DNA from: JACCVL01 sp963704295
GTDB taxonomy: Bacteria; Actinomycetota; Actinomycetes; Propionibacteriales; Nocardioidaceae
Direction of reading: 5' to 3'
DNA length: 64,000 bases
Assembly: GCA_963704295.1 (NCBI GenBank)
Contig: OY969884.1
Coordinates: 806,001-870,000, forward strand
In this document: one piece after another, positions 51,630 to 60,118 of the stretch
Layout of the letters: every line of letters starts with the position of its first letter
Position numbering within the stretch: the stretch's first letter is position 1
Made by a program: the position numbers and the translations under genes
The notes under the pieces: generated by a model
Database searches by the model: none
What the model was told of the DNA's origin: nothing
Seen by the model: the letters and a program-made list of their open reading frames with translations, nothing else

Positions 51630-53636
51630 CTACCCGGACTGTTCCACCTCAACCTGCACGAGGAGGCCGTTTTCGTCCATCTCGAGCCGCCGACCGAGCC
51701 TGTCGACGACCTCGATCACGTCGGCCGCGGGCACCGGCCCGGCGAGCCAGAAGCCCTGCGCGGCATCGCAGCCGAGTTGGGCGAGCTGGCGCAAGGCAGC
51801 CTCGGTGTCCACCCCCTCGGCCACCACCCGGAGGCCGAGGTTGCGGGCCAGGTCGATGGTCGACCGCACGATGGTCGTGTCGTGGGTGGACCCGTCCATC
51901 GCGTGCACGAAGGACTGGTCGATCTTCAGCGTGTCGACCGGCAGCTCGTCCAGATAGGCCAGCGAGGAGTGCCCGGTCCCGTAGTCGTCCAGCGCCAGGC
52001 CGACGCCTAGTCGCCGCAGCTGGTTCAGCACCAGCATCGCGCGGGCGGGGTCGACCATCGCGGTCGTCTCGGTGATCTCCAGCTCCAGCGCCGACGCCGG
52101 CAGTCGCAGGCTGGAGAGCAGCTCGGCGATCTCGGTGGTGAGCTCGTCGTCGAGCAGGCTGCGGACGGACAGGTTCACCGCGACCGTCAGCTGCTGCCCG
52201 GCGGAGCGCCACTTCCGGCAGTCGCGGAGGGCGGTCGCCAGCAGCCGCATGGTCATCGGCCGGATCAGCCCGGTCTGCTCGGCGACGGTGATGAACTCGT
52301 CCGGCTGCAGCAGACCGCGCTCCGGGTGGTCCCAGCGCACCAGCGCCTCGACGCCGGTGACCCGACCGCTCACCAGCTCGACCTTCGGCTGGTAGTGCAG
52401 GGTCAGCTGGTCTTCCTCGATCGCCCGCCGCAGCTCGCCGTAGAGCGCCAGCCGGGACGGCGTGTTGACGTCGAGATCGGCGTCGTAGACGGCGACGCCG
52501 AGGTGCTCGCTCTTCGCGGCGTACATCGCGACGTCGGCACACTGCAGCAACCGCGCGACGTCCCGACCGTGGTCGGGGAAGAGCGCGACGCCGACACTCA
52601 CGTCCACCTCGAGCACGATCCCGTCGACGAAGAAGGGACTGCGCAGCGAGCTGATCAGCCGATCGGCCACGATGAGCGCGTCGTCGGCGCCACTCAACCG
52701 CGGCAGGAGGACCGCGAACTCGTCCCCGCCGAGCCGGGCCACGGTGTCCATCTCCCGCAGCTGGTCTCGCAGCCGGGAGCCGACGGCAGCGATCAGCCGG
52801 TCCCCGATGTGATGTCCGAGCGTGTCGTTGACCTCCCGGAAGCGGTCGAGGTCGGCGAGCAGGACGGCGGCAGCGCTGCCGGTGCGCTCCGCGCCGACGA
52901 CGACGTCGCGCGCCCGCTTGACGAAGAGGGTCCGGTTGGGCAGCCCGGTGAGCGCGTCGTGCTGGGCCAGTCGCTCGTTCTCCCGAGCGTGCTCCCGCAG
53001 CCGGCGGGACGCGGACGCCATCAGCTGGAACAACCCGAGCCACAGCACGGCGAGCCCGATGACGAGCCAGGTCACCAGCCGTTGGACGTCGTCCGAGACC
53101 TGCGCCTCCACCGGCCCGTAAGGGAGGTAGATCTGGTACGCGCCGAGCACCTCGGGCTCGCCGTCCGCGCCGGTCATCTGCACCGGGACGTACACCTCGG
53201 CGAGGCCGTCCGAGCGCGGGATCGCCGTCACCTCGCCGTCCAGCGCCGACTCCAGCGCGGGCAGGGTGTGGGAGGCCCCCTCGACCGGCCCGTCGAGGTC
53301 GGAGAACAGCAGGCTGCCGTCGCGCGAGAAGATCCTGACCTCCTCGACCGTGCTGTCGGCGGTGACCGTCCGAAGCGCCGACGCGAGCCGGCCTTGCCGG
53401 GCCGCACCGACCGCACCCGACTCGAAGTCGGAGCGGGTGAGCAGCGGCTGCACGGCGAGGCGGGCGACACTGATCGCGGTGCGCTCGCTCTGCATCAGCG
53501 CCCGCTCCTGGACGGTGGAAGCCAGCACCGACGCGAGCACCAGCCCGAGCGCGAGAACGAGGAAGCCGCTGGCGAGACCGAAGCGGACCAGGAGGCTGGT
53601 GCGACGGAGCCTGGTGAGTGCTCGGGCGATGGGCAC
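51630..53636 (-). CDS. Membrane GGDEF-EAL protein with extracytoplasmic sensor
   Basis: 668 residues. Two TM helices (about 14-36 and 188-208) flank a sensor domain of about 150 residues (VEEVRIFSRDGSLLFSDLDG, a Cache-like pattern). Then a GGDEF domain with an intact RLGGDEF (303-307) and an EAL domain with intact EAL (430-432), DDYGTGHSSL and LKIDQSFVHAM. Both diguanylate cyclase and phosphodiesterase activities are possible. GTG 53636 is chosen because TAACGT lies 7 nt upstream; starts further upstream add a basic tail that does not look like protein. Confidence 0.92.
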   Translation of the reverse strand: MPIARALTRLRRTSLLVRFGLASGFLVLALGLVLASVLASTVQERALMQSERTAISVARLAVQPLLTRSDFESGAVGAARQGRLASALRTVTADSTVEEVRIFSRDGSLLFSDLDGPVEGASHTLPALESALDGEVTAIPRSDGLAEVYVPVQMTGADGEPEVLGAYQIYLPYGPVEAQVSDDVQRLVTWLVIGLAVLWLGLFQLMASASRRLREHARENERLAQHDALTGLPNRTLFVKRARDVVVGAERTGSAAAVLLADLDRFREVNDTLGHHIGDRLIAAVGSRLRDQLREMDTVARLGGDEFAVLLPRLSGADDALIVADRLISSLRSPFFVDGIVLEVDVSVGVALFPDHGRDVARLLQCADVAMYAAKSEHLGVAVYDADLDVNTPSRLALYGELRRAIEEDQLTLHYQPKVELVSGRVTGVEALVRWDHPERGLLQPDEFITVAEQTGLIRPMTMRLLATALRDCRKWRSAGQQLTVAVNLSVRSLLDDELTTEIAELLSSLRLPASALELEITETTAMVDPARAMLVLNQLRRLGVGLALDDYGTGHSSLAYLDELPVDTLKIDQSFVHAMDGSTHDTTIVRSTIDLARNLGLRVVAEGVDTEAALRQLAQLGCDAAQGFWLAGPVPAADVIEVVDRLGRRLEMDENGLLVQVEVEQSG

Positions 53637-53643
53637 CGGCCGG

Positions 53644-53649
53644 ACGTTA
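53644..53649 (-). promoter_or_regulatory. -10 box, leaderless start of the GGDEF-EAL gene
   Basis: TAACGT on the minus strand, 7 nt before GTG 53636. Confidence 0.45.
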
Positions 53650-53757
53650 GTGGCAAACAGCGGCGACACGCCCACGAGCCGGGCATTTCGGGGGACTGCT
53701 TTCGACGTGACTCGTTCGGGCCAGGGGCTCGGCCCTGGGTAGGCCACCCCAGGTGGC

Positions 53758-54654
53758 TCAACCGTCCAGCGACTCCACCGCTACCAGCTCGTGCACCGGC
53801 ACCGGGCTCGCCGACGCTGACCCGCAGGTCAGCCGCTGGGCGGCCTGCTCGCTGCGGGCCACCCGCACCCGCCAGCGCCGGCCGCGCACGGCGAAGGTCG
53901 CCTCGGTGAGCGCACCGTGCGTGCGGCGACCCTCGAGCTTCAGGGCCCCCCGCCCGGTCTCGACCAGCGAGGAGCGCAGGTACCACTCGGCGGACTGCAG
54001 CGCGAAGCCGTACCCACACCGGCCCCGCAGGTGGGCCAGGTCGAGGTGGCCCGCCCGGTGCCGACGGGCCAGGTCGGCGGCACCGGTCGGGTCGACTCGG
54101 CCGTAGTACAGCCCGTCCGGCAACACCAACAGGTTGCCCGCGAACCGATCCCCGCCGATGTGCGACACCTCCCACGACTCCGCCGGGTGGGACAGAGACA
54201 GCGCCGCCGCCACCGGCCTGCCCCGCTCCGCACAGCATCGGTCGTGCCGGCCGTGGGTGCAGGTCAGGAAGACCGGGTCGGCCGTCCGGTGCAGGCCGGC
54301 CGACCGGCCGGCGCCCAGGGCCGCCAGGTCGAGATCCAGCACCTCCTCCGGGCGGTCCACCACGGCGGTCTCGAGCCACGGCCAGTGCGGGTCGGCGTAC
54401 GCGGCGAAGACGGCGCCCGGCGCCGGCTCGCTGCGTCCGTGCCGGCGGATCAGCAGCGGCCGGATCCCGTGCAGATGCGTCTGCCGCCGGACTTCGGCCG
54501 CGACCGACAAGGGCAGACGCGACCCGCGCAGCGCGTCGGTCCCCCAGGGCCCCGGCACCTCGATCAGCAGGAACGCCCGCACCGTCGACGCGGTGCCGTG
54601 CATCGGCTCGGCCCGAGCCTGGCTCCGCACGGCGCACGGACGGAGGTCGGTCAA
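53758..54654 (-). CDS. Sucrase/ferredoxin-like family protein
   Basis: 298 residues of the sucrase/ferredoxin-like (AIM32-related, thioredoxin-fold) family. The Cys cluster TCTHGRHDRCCAERGRPVA and the downstream WEVSHIGGDRFAGNLLVLPDG with its His are the expected [2Fe-2S] ligand regions. A further Cys lies in RGRCGYGF. It could pass electrons to a partner. The TTG at 54654 overlaps the JmjC gene's stop (TTGA), so it is translated together with the oxygenase, a natural redox partner (inference). Confidence 0.88.
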   Translation of the reverse strand: MTDLRPCAVRSQARAEPMHGTASTVRAFLLIEVPGPWGTDALRGSRLPLSVAAEVRRQTHLHGIRPLLIRRHGRSEPAPGAVFAAYADPHWPWLETAVVDRPEEVLDLDLAALGAGRSAGLHRTADPVFLTCTHGRHDRCCAERGRPVAAALSLSHPAESWEVSHIGGDRFAGNLLVLPDGLYYGRVDPTGAADLARRHRAGHLDLAHLRGRCGYGFALQSAEWYLRSSLVETGRGALKLEGRRTHGALTEATFAVRGRRWRVRVARSEQAAQRLTCGSASASPVPVHELVAVESLDG

Positions 54655-55790
54655 GCCGTCACCCGCAGCAGCCCCTCGCGGACGAGCCGGCGGACCAGGA
54701 CCAGCCGGCTCTCCGGATCGAGCCAGGGGGCGAGGTCGGCCGGCCGCAGTGTCGGGTGCTGCCGGATGTGCTCGACGGCGGCGCCGAGAAAGGCCGGCAC
54801 GGTCAACTCCCGGTCTCCGAGCAGCAGGCGCAGTCGCTCCCCGGCCGGGGCCGGGACACAGATGCTCCCGGGTCGGCGGGTCACGACCGACTCGTCGTGC
54901 AGATCGGCGACGGCGAGGCGGTCGGTCAGCCCACCCCGCAGCAGTGGCGGCCGGGAGGTCAGGAACGAGTGCGCCTGCTCGCGCGCGGCGGCCACGGGGT
55001 CGACCCGGCGCAGTGCGCTCACCAACCCGTCGACGCGGTCGGCGAGGCCGGCGGCGAGGATCTCCGGGTCGTCCAGGTACCCGGCCGGCAGCGGCTGGTC
55101 CCAGGCGGTGGGGTCGGTGTCCGTCGCCAGCGCGGCACGGGTCACCTGCTCCAGCAGCCGGCGCCAGGTGATCCGGTTGATCCCCACCGTGACGTGCAGC
55201 GACGCCGACTCCTGGGTGCGGGCGGCGTGGGGGGTGCCGGTGGGCAGGTACATGCTCGTGCCCGGTTCCAGCAGCACCTCCTGCCGGTCGCCGGCGTCGT
55301 CGATCTCCCAGAGCTTGCGGCCGAAGGTCTGGAGCACGAACACGTCGTGCGTGTCACTGTGCCGCGCGAAGCCCTGCGAGCCAGGCGGGGTCAGGTAGGC
55401 GTTGGCCTGGCACGGGTGGCCGAGCGCTGCCTCCAGCCCGCGTACCAGATCGGTGAGCGCCGGCCAGTAGCGGTGCAGCCCCTGCAGCACCACGGTGGCG
55501 CCGCCGTCGAACAGGTCGAAGACCTTGCGCGCGTCGACCAGACCGGTGAGCGCGGTCCCGGCCAGCGTCGCCGACCGGGTGTAGCGGGACGCCGGCAGGA
55601 TCGAGCCGCCCTGGGCGAGGCGGAGGGCGGGCGTCCGCAGGGCAGAGCTGGTCAGCAGCCGGTCCACGTCGTCCAGCGACAGCAGCGCCGCAAGCTCGGC
55701 CGGTGCGGTGCGGTGTACGTGCGGCCGCGACGCCCAGACCTTCTCGACGAAGGTCTGGGCGTCGCCGCTCAGCAGCTCGAGTGCGTCCAC
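54651..55790 (-). CDS. JmjC/cupin-type 2-oxoglutarate oxygenase (ribosomal-oxygenase-like)
   Basis: 379 residues. The iron site is HSD in FARHSDTHDVFVLQTFG and the distal His in GTPHAARTQ; GRKLWEI and LEPGTSMYLPTG complete the cupin. A C-terminal winged-helix-like region (LADLAPWLDPESRLVLVRRL) follows, as in RoxA/YcfD and MINA53/NO66, which hydroxylate ribosomal proteins. GTG 55790 begins at the base after the stop of the repeat-peptide gene, and the sucrase/ferredoxin gene overlaps its 3' end. The neighbouring peptide is a candidate substrate. Confidence 0.88.
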   Translation of the reverse strand: MDALELLSGDAQTFVEKVWASRPHVHRTAPAELAALLSLDDVDRLLTSSALRTPALRLAQGGSILPASRYTRSATLAGTALTGLVDARKVFDLFDGGATVVLQGLHRYWPALTDLVRGLEAALGHPCQANAYLTPPGSQGFARHSDTHDVFVLQTFGRKLWEIDDAGDRQEVLLEPGTSMYLPTGTPHAARTQESASLHVTVGINRITWRRLLEQVTRAALATDTDPTAWDQPLPAGYLDDPEILAAGLADRVDGLVSALRRVDPVAAAREQAHSFLTSRPPLLRGGLTDRLAVADLHDESVVTRRPGSICVPAPAGERLRLLLGDRELTVPAFLGAAVEHIRQHPTLRPADLAPWLDPESRLVLVRRLVREGLLRVTA

Positions 55791-56024
55791 TCAGCGATCG
55801 GTGCCGTCCGCATCGGTGCCGTCCGCATCGCTCGCGTCGCCGTCGGTCGTGTCCGTCGCGTCGCCATCCGTGCCGTCCGCATCGGTGCCGTCGGCGTCCG
55901 TGCCGTCCGCATCGGTGCCGTCGGCGTCCGTGCCGATGAGCGGGCCCCCGGTGGGACCGGTGCCGGAGCCACCGGTGGTCTGCATGTCGGTGTCGCGCAG
56001 GGGCTCGTCGGGCGTCGTCGTCAT
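55791..56024 (-). CDS. Small Asp-rich TDADG-repeat peptide
   Basis: 77 residues. Residues 1-31 are a leader-like segment (MTTTPDEPLRDTDMQTTGGS, then Gly/Thr/Pro); residues 32-76 are pentapeptide repeats: four TDADG in a row, a diverged TDGDATDTTDGDA, then SDADG and TDADG. It has 21 Asp, no Cys, Lys or aromatic residue, and no signal peptide or TM helix. GGAGG six bases upstream supports ATG 56024. The stop directly abuts the JmjC gene. It may be a precursor for hydroxylation (RiPP-like) or an acidic calcium-binding peptide, since DxDG repeats resemble EF-hand or thrombospondin loops. I know no function for it. Confidence 0.75.
   Translation of the reverse strand: MTTTPDEPLRDTDMQTTGGSGTGPTGGPLIGTDADGTDADGTDADGTDADGTDGDATDTTDGDASDADGTDADGTDR
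55797..55931. repeat. 15-bp repeat array encoding TDADG units
   Basis: Tandem 15-bp units, mostly GGTGCCGTCCGCATC or GGTGCCGTCGGCGTC on the plus strand, with diverged copies in the middle. They code for the C-terminal repeats of the small peptide. Synonymous changes between units show it is not freshly duplicated. Confidence 0.9.
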
Positions 56025-56049
56025 CTGATCCTCCACTCTGCTGGGTTGG

Positions 56050-57192
56050 CTACCTCGTACCCTGCCGGTCCGCGTGCGAACGCGCGACCGGGGGCAGCTC
56101 CAGCTCCAGGTCGAGCCAGCGCGCCAGGTCCTCGACCTCTCGGTGGACGGCTGTCGCCATGGCCGTGCTGAAGGGCACGTCCCGGTGAATGGCGGCGACA
56201 CGGAGCACGCCGGCCTGCCGGTCGGCACGGGCGTCGAGCTTCCCGACCAGCCGGTCGCCGTACAGGATCGGGAGGGCGTAGTAGCCCCACATGCGGGCGG
56301 CCGCCGGCTTGTACATCTCGAGGATGTAGTCGAACTCGAAGACCTCGCTCAGCCGCCTGCGGTCGGCGAGCAGCCGGTCGAACGGCGACAGCAGCGCCGC
56401 CCGACCGGCGAAGGGCTGCCCGAGCAGCGCCGGGTCCACCCGCCACTCGCCCCGGACCCCCGCGATCACGGCGGGCTCGCCGGCCTCGCCGACGTCGACC
56501 GGCTCGACTGGCAGCTTGGTGCTCTTGGCCCGGGCGATGCCGAGAGCACTCAGCCGCCGCCGGTCGAGCAGCCGTCGCGCCTCGTCCACCGCGGGCACGG
56601 GGTCGTCGGGGTAGATGCGGGAGGCGAGGTCCCAGAGCCGTTCGCGACCGGTCCCGCCCGCGCTGGCGACCTCGCCGCGCTGCACCAGCAGATCGATCAT
56701 CATCCGCAGGTTCCGGTTGTTGTTCCAGCCACTGGAGGCCCACGGCACCACGCAGGTGTCCGGCAGCTCGCTGGCCGGCAACGGCCCGTCGGCACGAAGC
56801 CGCTCGAGAATGCCGCGCCGGCAGTCGTTGTTGACCCGCACCCAGTCGCGGAGCTGCTGCTGCCACTCACGCAGCTCACCAGAGCCGGGCCAGGCCGCCA
56901 TCTCGGCGCGAAACAGCGCGATGTCGTCGGCCACCCGCAGCGTCTGGTGCAGAGCGATCAGCCGCTGCTCGTCGACAGCGTCCCACAGCTCGTCGGCCGA
57001 GAACCGGGACCCCAGCCGGCTCCACAGCACCAGCTCGGCGCTCGGCGCGACCGCACTCGTCGGCTCGACCTGGAGCATGGACAGCTGCCGAACGGTCTCA
57101 ACCAGATCCGTCGGCCGCTGCTTGGTCAGCAGCTGCGCCCGCACGGCGATCCGGCGCGCGTCGGCACGACTGAGCTCGTGCACCGCGGGCAT
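56050..57192 (-). CDS. AlkZ/YcaQ-like winged-helix DNA glycosylase family protein
   Basis: 380 residues of the HTH_42 (DUF1006) family of AlkZ and YcaQ, glycosylases that unhook DNA crosslinks. Blocks: LSRADARRIAVRAQLL, the Gln-containing LSMLQVEPTSAV (QVE here; AlkZ has Q-x-D or Q-x-Q), RYWGYYALPIL-like MWGYYALPILYGDRLVGKLD at the C-terminus. Glu in place of Asp/Gln makes activity uncertain. TACCCT 7 nt before ATG 57192 predicts a leaderless mRNA. Its stop is 25 bp before the TDADG-peptide start, so it may head that operon. Confidence 0.85.
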   Translation of the reverse strand: MPAVHELSRADARRIAVRAQLLTKQRPTDLVETVRQLSMLQVEPTSAVAPSAELVLWSRLGSRFSADELWDAVDEQRLIALHQTLRVADDIALFRAEMAAWPGSGELREWQQQLRDWVRVNNDCRRGILERLRADGPLPASELPDTCVVPWASSGWNNNRNLRMMIDLLVQRGEVASAGGTGRERLWDLASRIYPDDPVPAVDEARRLLDRRRLSALGIARAKSTKLPVEPVDVGEAGEPAVIAGVRGEWRVDPALLGQPFAGRAALLSPFDRLLADRRRLSEVFEFDYILEMYKPAAARMWGYYALPILYGDRLVGKLDARADRQAGVLRVAAIHRDVPFSTAMATAVHREVEDLARWLDLELELPPVARSHADRQGTR

Positions 57193-57199
57193 GCCAGGC

Positions 57200-57205
57200 A
57201 GGGTA
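57200..57205 (-). promoter_or_regulatory. -10 box, leaderless start of the AlkZ-like gene
   Basis: TACCCT on the minus strand, 7 nt before ATG 57192; faces away from the hydrolase promoter 25 bp further on. Confidence 0.45.
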
Positions 57206-57230
57206 CGACCAGGCAGCGAGCGGGCGCGTC

Positions 57231-57236
57231 TATGGT
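57231..57236 (+). promoter_or_regulatory. -10 box, leaderless start of the alpha/beta hydrolase gene
   Basis: TATGGT, 6 nt before ATG 57243. Confidence 0.45.
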
Positions 57237-57242
57237 CAGGAG

Positions 57243-57941
57243 ATGACGAGCGCACCGATCGTTCTGGTTCCCGGGTTCTGGCTCGGCGGGTGGGCATGGG
57301 ACGAGGTCGCCACCGCCCTGCGGGCCGACGGACACGACGTCACCGCGGTGACGCTGCCCGGCCTCGAAGCGGCCGACACCGACCGGTCCGCGATCACCCT
57401 GTCCGACCACGTCGAGGCGATCTGCGAGGCCATCCAGGCGGCAGGTGCCCCCGTCGTACTCGCCGTGCACAGCGGGGCCGGAGCCCCCGGCTACGCGGCC
57501 ACCGACCGCATCCCGGAGCGGATCGCCGCGATGGTCTACGTCGACACCGGCCCGGCCGTCGGCGCGCTCGATCCCAGCTTCAGCGGCGTGGAGAAGCCGT
57601 TGCCCTCGTTGGAGGAGCTTGCGGCCGAGGAGAACCTCGACGGGCTGAGCCAGGAAAAGCTCGAGACGTTCCAGCGCCGGGCCGTCCCCGAGCCGGGTGC
57701 CGCGCTGCGCGAAGCCGCCGAGCTCACCAACGACGCCCGTCTGGGCATTCCAAGCACGGTCGTGTGCACGGCCTTCACCGCCGAGCAGTACAAGGAGGCG
57801 ATGAACGAGGGGTACGCGTTCCTGGCCGGGCTGGCCGAGCTGCGCGACGTCACCTACGTCGACCTGCCAACCAGCCACTGGCCGATGTGGTCACGGCCGC
57901 AAGATCTCGCCGAGATCATCGGCGAGATCGCATCCAGGTGA
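57243..57941 (+). CDS. Alpha/beta hydrolase
   Basis: 232 residues, single-domain alpha/beta hydrolase. The oxyanion strand is VLVPGFWLGGWAWD, the nucleophile elbow VLAVHSGAGAPGY (Ser), and the catalytic His is in PTSHWPMW near the end. It resembles esterases/salicylate-esterase-like proteins. Substrate unknown. The gene ends just before tmRNA, which lies on the other strand. Confidence 0.92.
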   Translation: MTSAPIVLVPGFWLGGWAWDEVATALRADGHDVTAVTLPGLEAADTDRSAITLSDHVEAICEAIQAAGAPVVLAVHSGAGAPGYAATDRIPERIAAMVYVDTGPAVGALDPSFSGVEKPLPSLEELAAEENLDGLSQEKLETFQRRAVPEPGAALREAAELTNDARLGIPSTVVCTAFTAEQYKEAMNEGYAFLAGLAELRDVTYVDLPTSHWPMWSRPQDLAEIIGEIASR

Positions 57942-57975
57942 CCGGGGCCCTCGACCGTGACCTCGGCGGGTTGGT

Positions 57976-58344
57976 TGGTGGAGCTGGCGGGAATCGAACC
58001 CGCGTCCTCCGACGTCGACTCAGGCATTCTCCGGGCGCAGTTCGTGGTGTCGTTTTCTCAGCCCCGGCGCTCGCACGAACACGTCGCCGACAGGCTCAGC
58101 CGCTGTTGATGTCCCGTCACGACCCCGCGGCCGGGTCGTGACGGTGAGCCTCCTAGATGAGGCCGGCTACCGGGACGGAGGCGCTCCCGGGCCGACCCTT
58201 CGTTCACTGCTCAGGCAGCGAGAGCGAAGTCAGTGCGCTTAGCCTTGGCACTTGTAAGGTTCCACGGATCGTTTACGAGATAACCGTGGGTCCTCGGCCC
58301 GCTTCTCCTGAACCGTACGACCGAAGTCGAAACCGTTCAGCCCC
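57976..58344 (-). ncRNA. ssrA: tmRNA
   Basis: 369 nt. The 5' end GGGGCTGAACGGTTTCGACT and the 3' end GAATCCCGCCAGCTCCACCA-type tRNA-like half (read on the minus strand) pair as GGGGCUG with CAGCUCC; CCA is encoded. The tag frame ends GACTTCGCTCTCGCTGCCTGA, giving a probable tag AKAKRTDFALAA with the usual ALAA degron. tmRNA rescues stalled ribosomes with SmpB, whose gene is 1.8 kb upstream on the same strand. A TAGACT at 58368-58373 may be its -10 with a processed leader. Confidence 0.95.
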
Positions 58345-58391
58345 TTATGGAGTTGTCAACGTCGACCAGTCTACCCGGGGGGCCACCGGAT

Positions 58392-60058
58392 TCAGGCGGC
58401 CGCCAGCAACCTGGCGAGATGCCGCTCCATCGCGCTGGCCCGGGGCTCGGCCGGGAGGTCGGCCGAAAGTTCGGCCGGCGCCGGCTCCGGGAGACTGCCG
58501 GGGCCGAGCGCGGCCGGCGGCTCGCGGTCGTGGCTGCGCCCGGTCGGAAGCGTCCACCGCACCGTCGGCGCGTGCACGCGGAAGGCGCCCAGCCCGTCGT
58601 GGCGAGCGACCGTCGGCAAGACCTGCACCGTCACGCCGGGGTGGTCCTTGAGCACGTGCGCCCGCCGGCCCAGCCCCTGCGCGTTGGCGGCTGCGGTGGG
58701 GCCTCCGTCGACGTAGCCGCGCACGTGGTCACGGTCGGCCAGCCGGCCGCCGGTGAGTCGGCAGGTCTGGTCCCGCCAGGCCACGAACTGTCCAAGCCCG
58801 CCGGTGAACCGCCGTGCCGAGGACTGCATCGTCAGCAGCCGTCCGTCGTCGGGGTCGCAGAACAGTGCCCGCAGCGCCGTGGCTCCTCCGGCCCGCTCGG
58901 CGGCGTCGACGATCTCCCGGGCCACGTCCAGCGGGAGGGCGCCGTAGCCGCGGAGCAGGGCCGGCTCGTCGGACAGCCCGAGCAGCGCCGCCGCGGTGAG
59001 CACCACCTGCACCTCGACCCGCAGCGGGATGCGTCCCGGAGGGTCGCCCGGCGGGTCGCCCGGCGGGTCTCCCCGAGGGTCTCCGGCGGGTCACCGGCAG
59101 GAGCGGGTGCGGCGTCTCGCTGAGCAAGCAGGTCCCAGGCCGGGTCGTCTGGGTCGGGATCGGGCTGCGGTGCGGCGCTCGGCGCCGCCGACCACGACCA
59201 CGGGGGCCGACCCTCCCGGTCGAGCAGCCAGGTTGGCGCCCCAGCGTCGTTGGGACCGCTCTCGGGAGTGGCGCCCTCGGCGGGACCGCTCGAACCCGTG
59301 ACCGACTCGATCAACAGGTCGCTCATCAGGTCGTCGACCGACCGCGCGTCCCCGTCCGCGCGCATCCCGCGCGCGGTGCGGTCGAGCACGCCGAACACCG
59401 CGAGCGCCTCCTCGGCCCGCAGCGTTGCCGACACGGTGGCCACACCGTCGTAGGGCTCGCTGAGGGCGACCCGCCGGCGAAGCCTGGCCCGGCGGGCTCG
59501 CTCGGCCGCCGCCCGCGGGTCCGCGGCGAGCGTGCGGCGCTGGGCCGCCACGGCGAGCTGGCCCGGCGTCCAGGCCCGGCGCTGCGCCTCGGCGGCGAGC
59601 TGCTCGTCGACCCGCCGCCGCAGTGGAGGGTCGAGAACGGCGGTCACGGCGAGCACCTTGCGCAGTCCGACCATCGACACCGCTCCGGTGCCCAGCAGGG
59701 CCAGCAGCCGGGGGTGATGCTCGACGGCGGCCGCCGCGTCACGCAGCTGACAGTCGGCCGTCATCGTGGCGACCCTCGTCGCCAGCGCGACCTCGGTCTC
59801 GGCGCCGCGACCCCGCAGGGCGGCGGGCACGACATCCTCGGCCTCGTCGTCGGCGAGGCGCCGAGCGGCGAACGCGGCGAGATCACGCGCCTGCGCGGCC
59901 TGCAGCGCGTGCACCGCACGCTCGGTGGCGGCGATGCGGTCCAGCTGCTGGGCAGCGGTCAGCCGCTCGGCCGAGACGACTGGCCCGACGGCGGCGGCGA
60001 GAGCAGCGCGGTCACAGCGCAGCGCCTCCGCGAGCGCTGCGACCGCGACCTCGAACAT
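58392..60058 (-). pseudogene. DUF222/HNH-endonuclease protein, single-base frameshift
   Basis: A DUF222 protein with C-terminal HNH region. The N-terminal part (MFEVAVAALAEALRCDRAAL onwards) and the C-terminal part (IPLRVEVQVVLTAAALLGLSD to the end) are in different frames. The switch lies in a repeated Gly-Asp-Pro-Pro stretch near 59091; adding one G restores GDPPGDPRGDPPGDPPGDPP and a 555-residue product. The HNH core is DHVRGYVDGGPTAAANAQGL and AHVLKDHPG, but the second CxxC zinc pair is GRRAH. DUF222 genes are numerous in actinobacteria and often tied to mobile elements; no other element parts are nearby. Confidence 0.82.
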
Positions 60059-60118
60059 GAGCCCATCGAAGCACCCGGCACCGACAGTTCAGCCCGCTCG
60101 TGCCGGGCTCCGCACAGG

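Noticed and set aside
55703..56028. Plus-strand frame with Pro-Ser-Ala-Ser-Val repeats
   Set aside because: It is the complement of the TDADG repeat array and of the JmjC start; the minus-strand frame has the ribosome-binding site and operon spacing.
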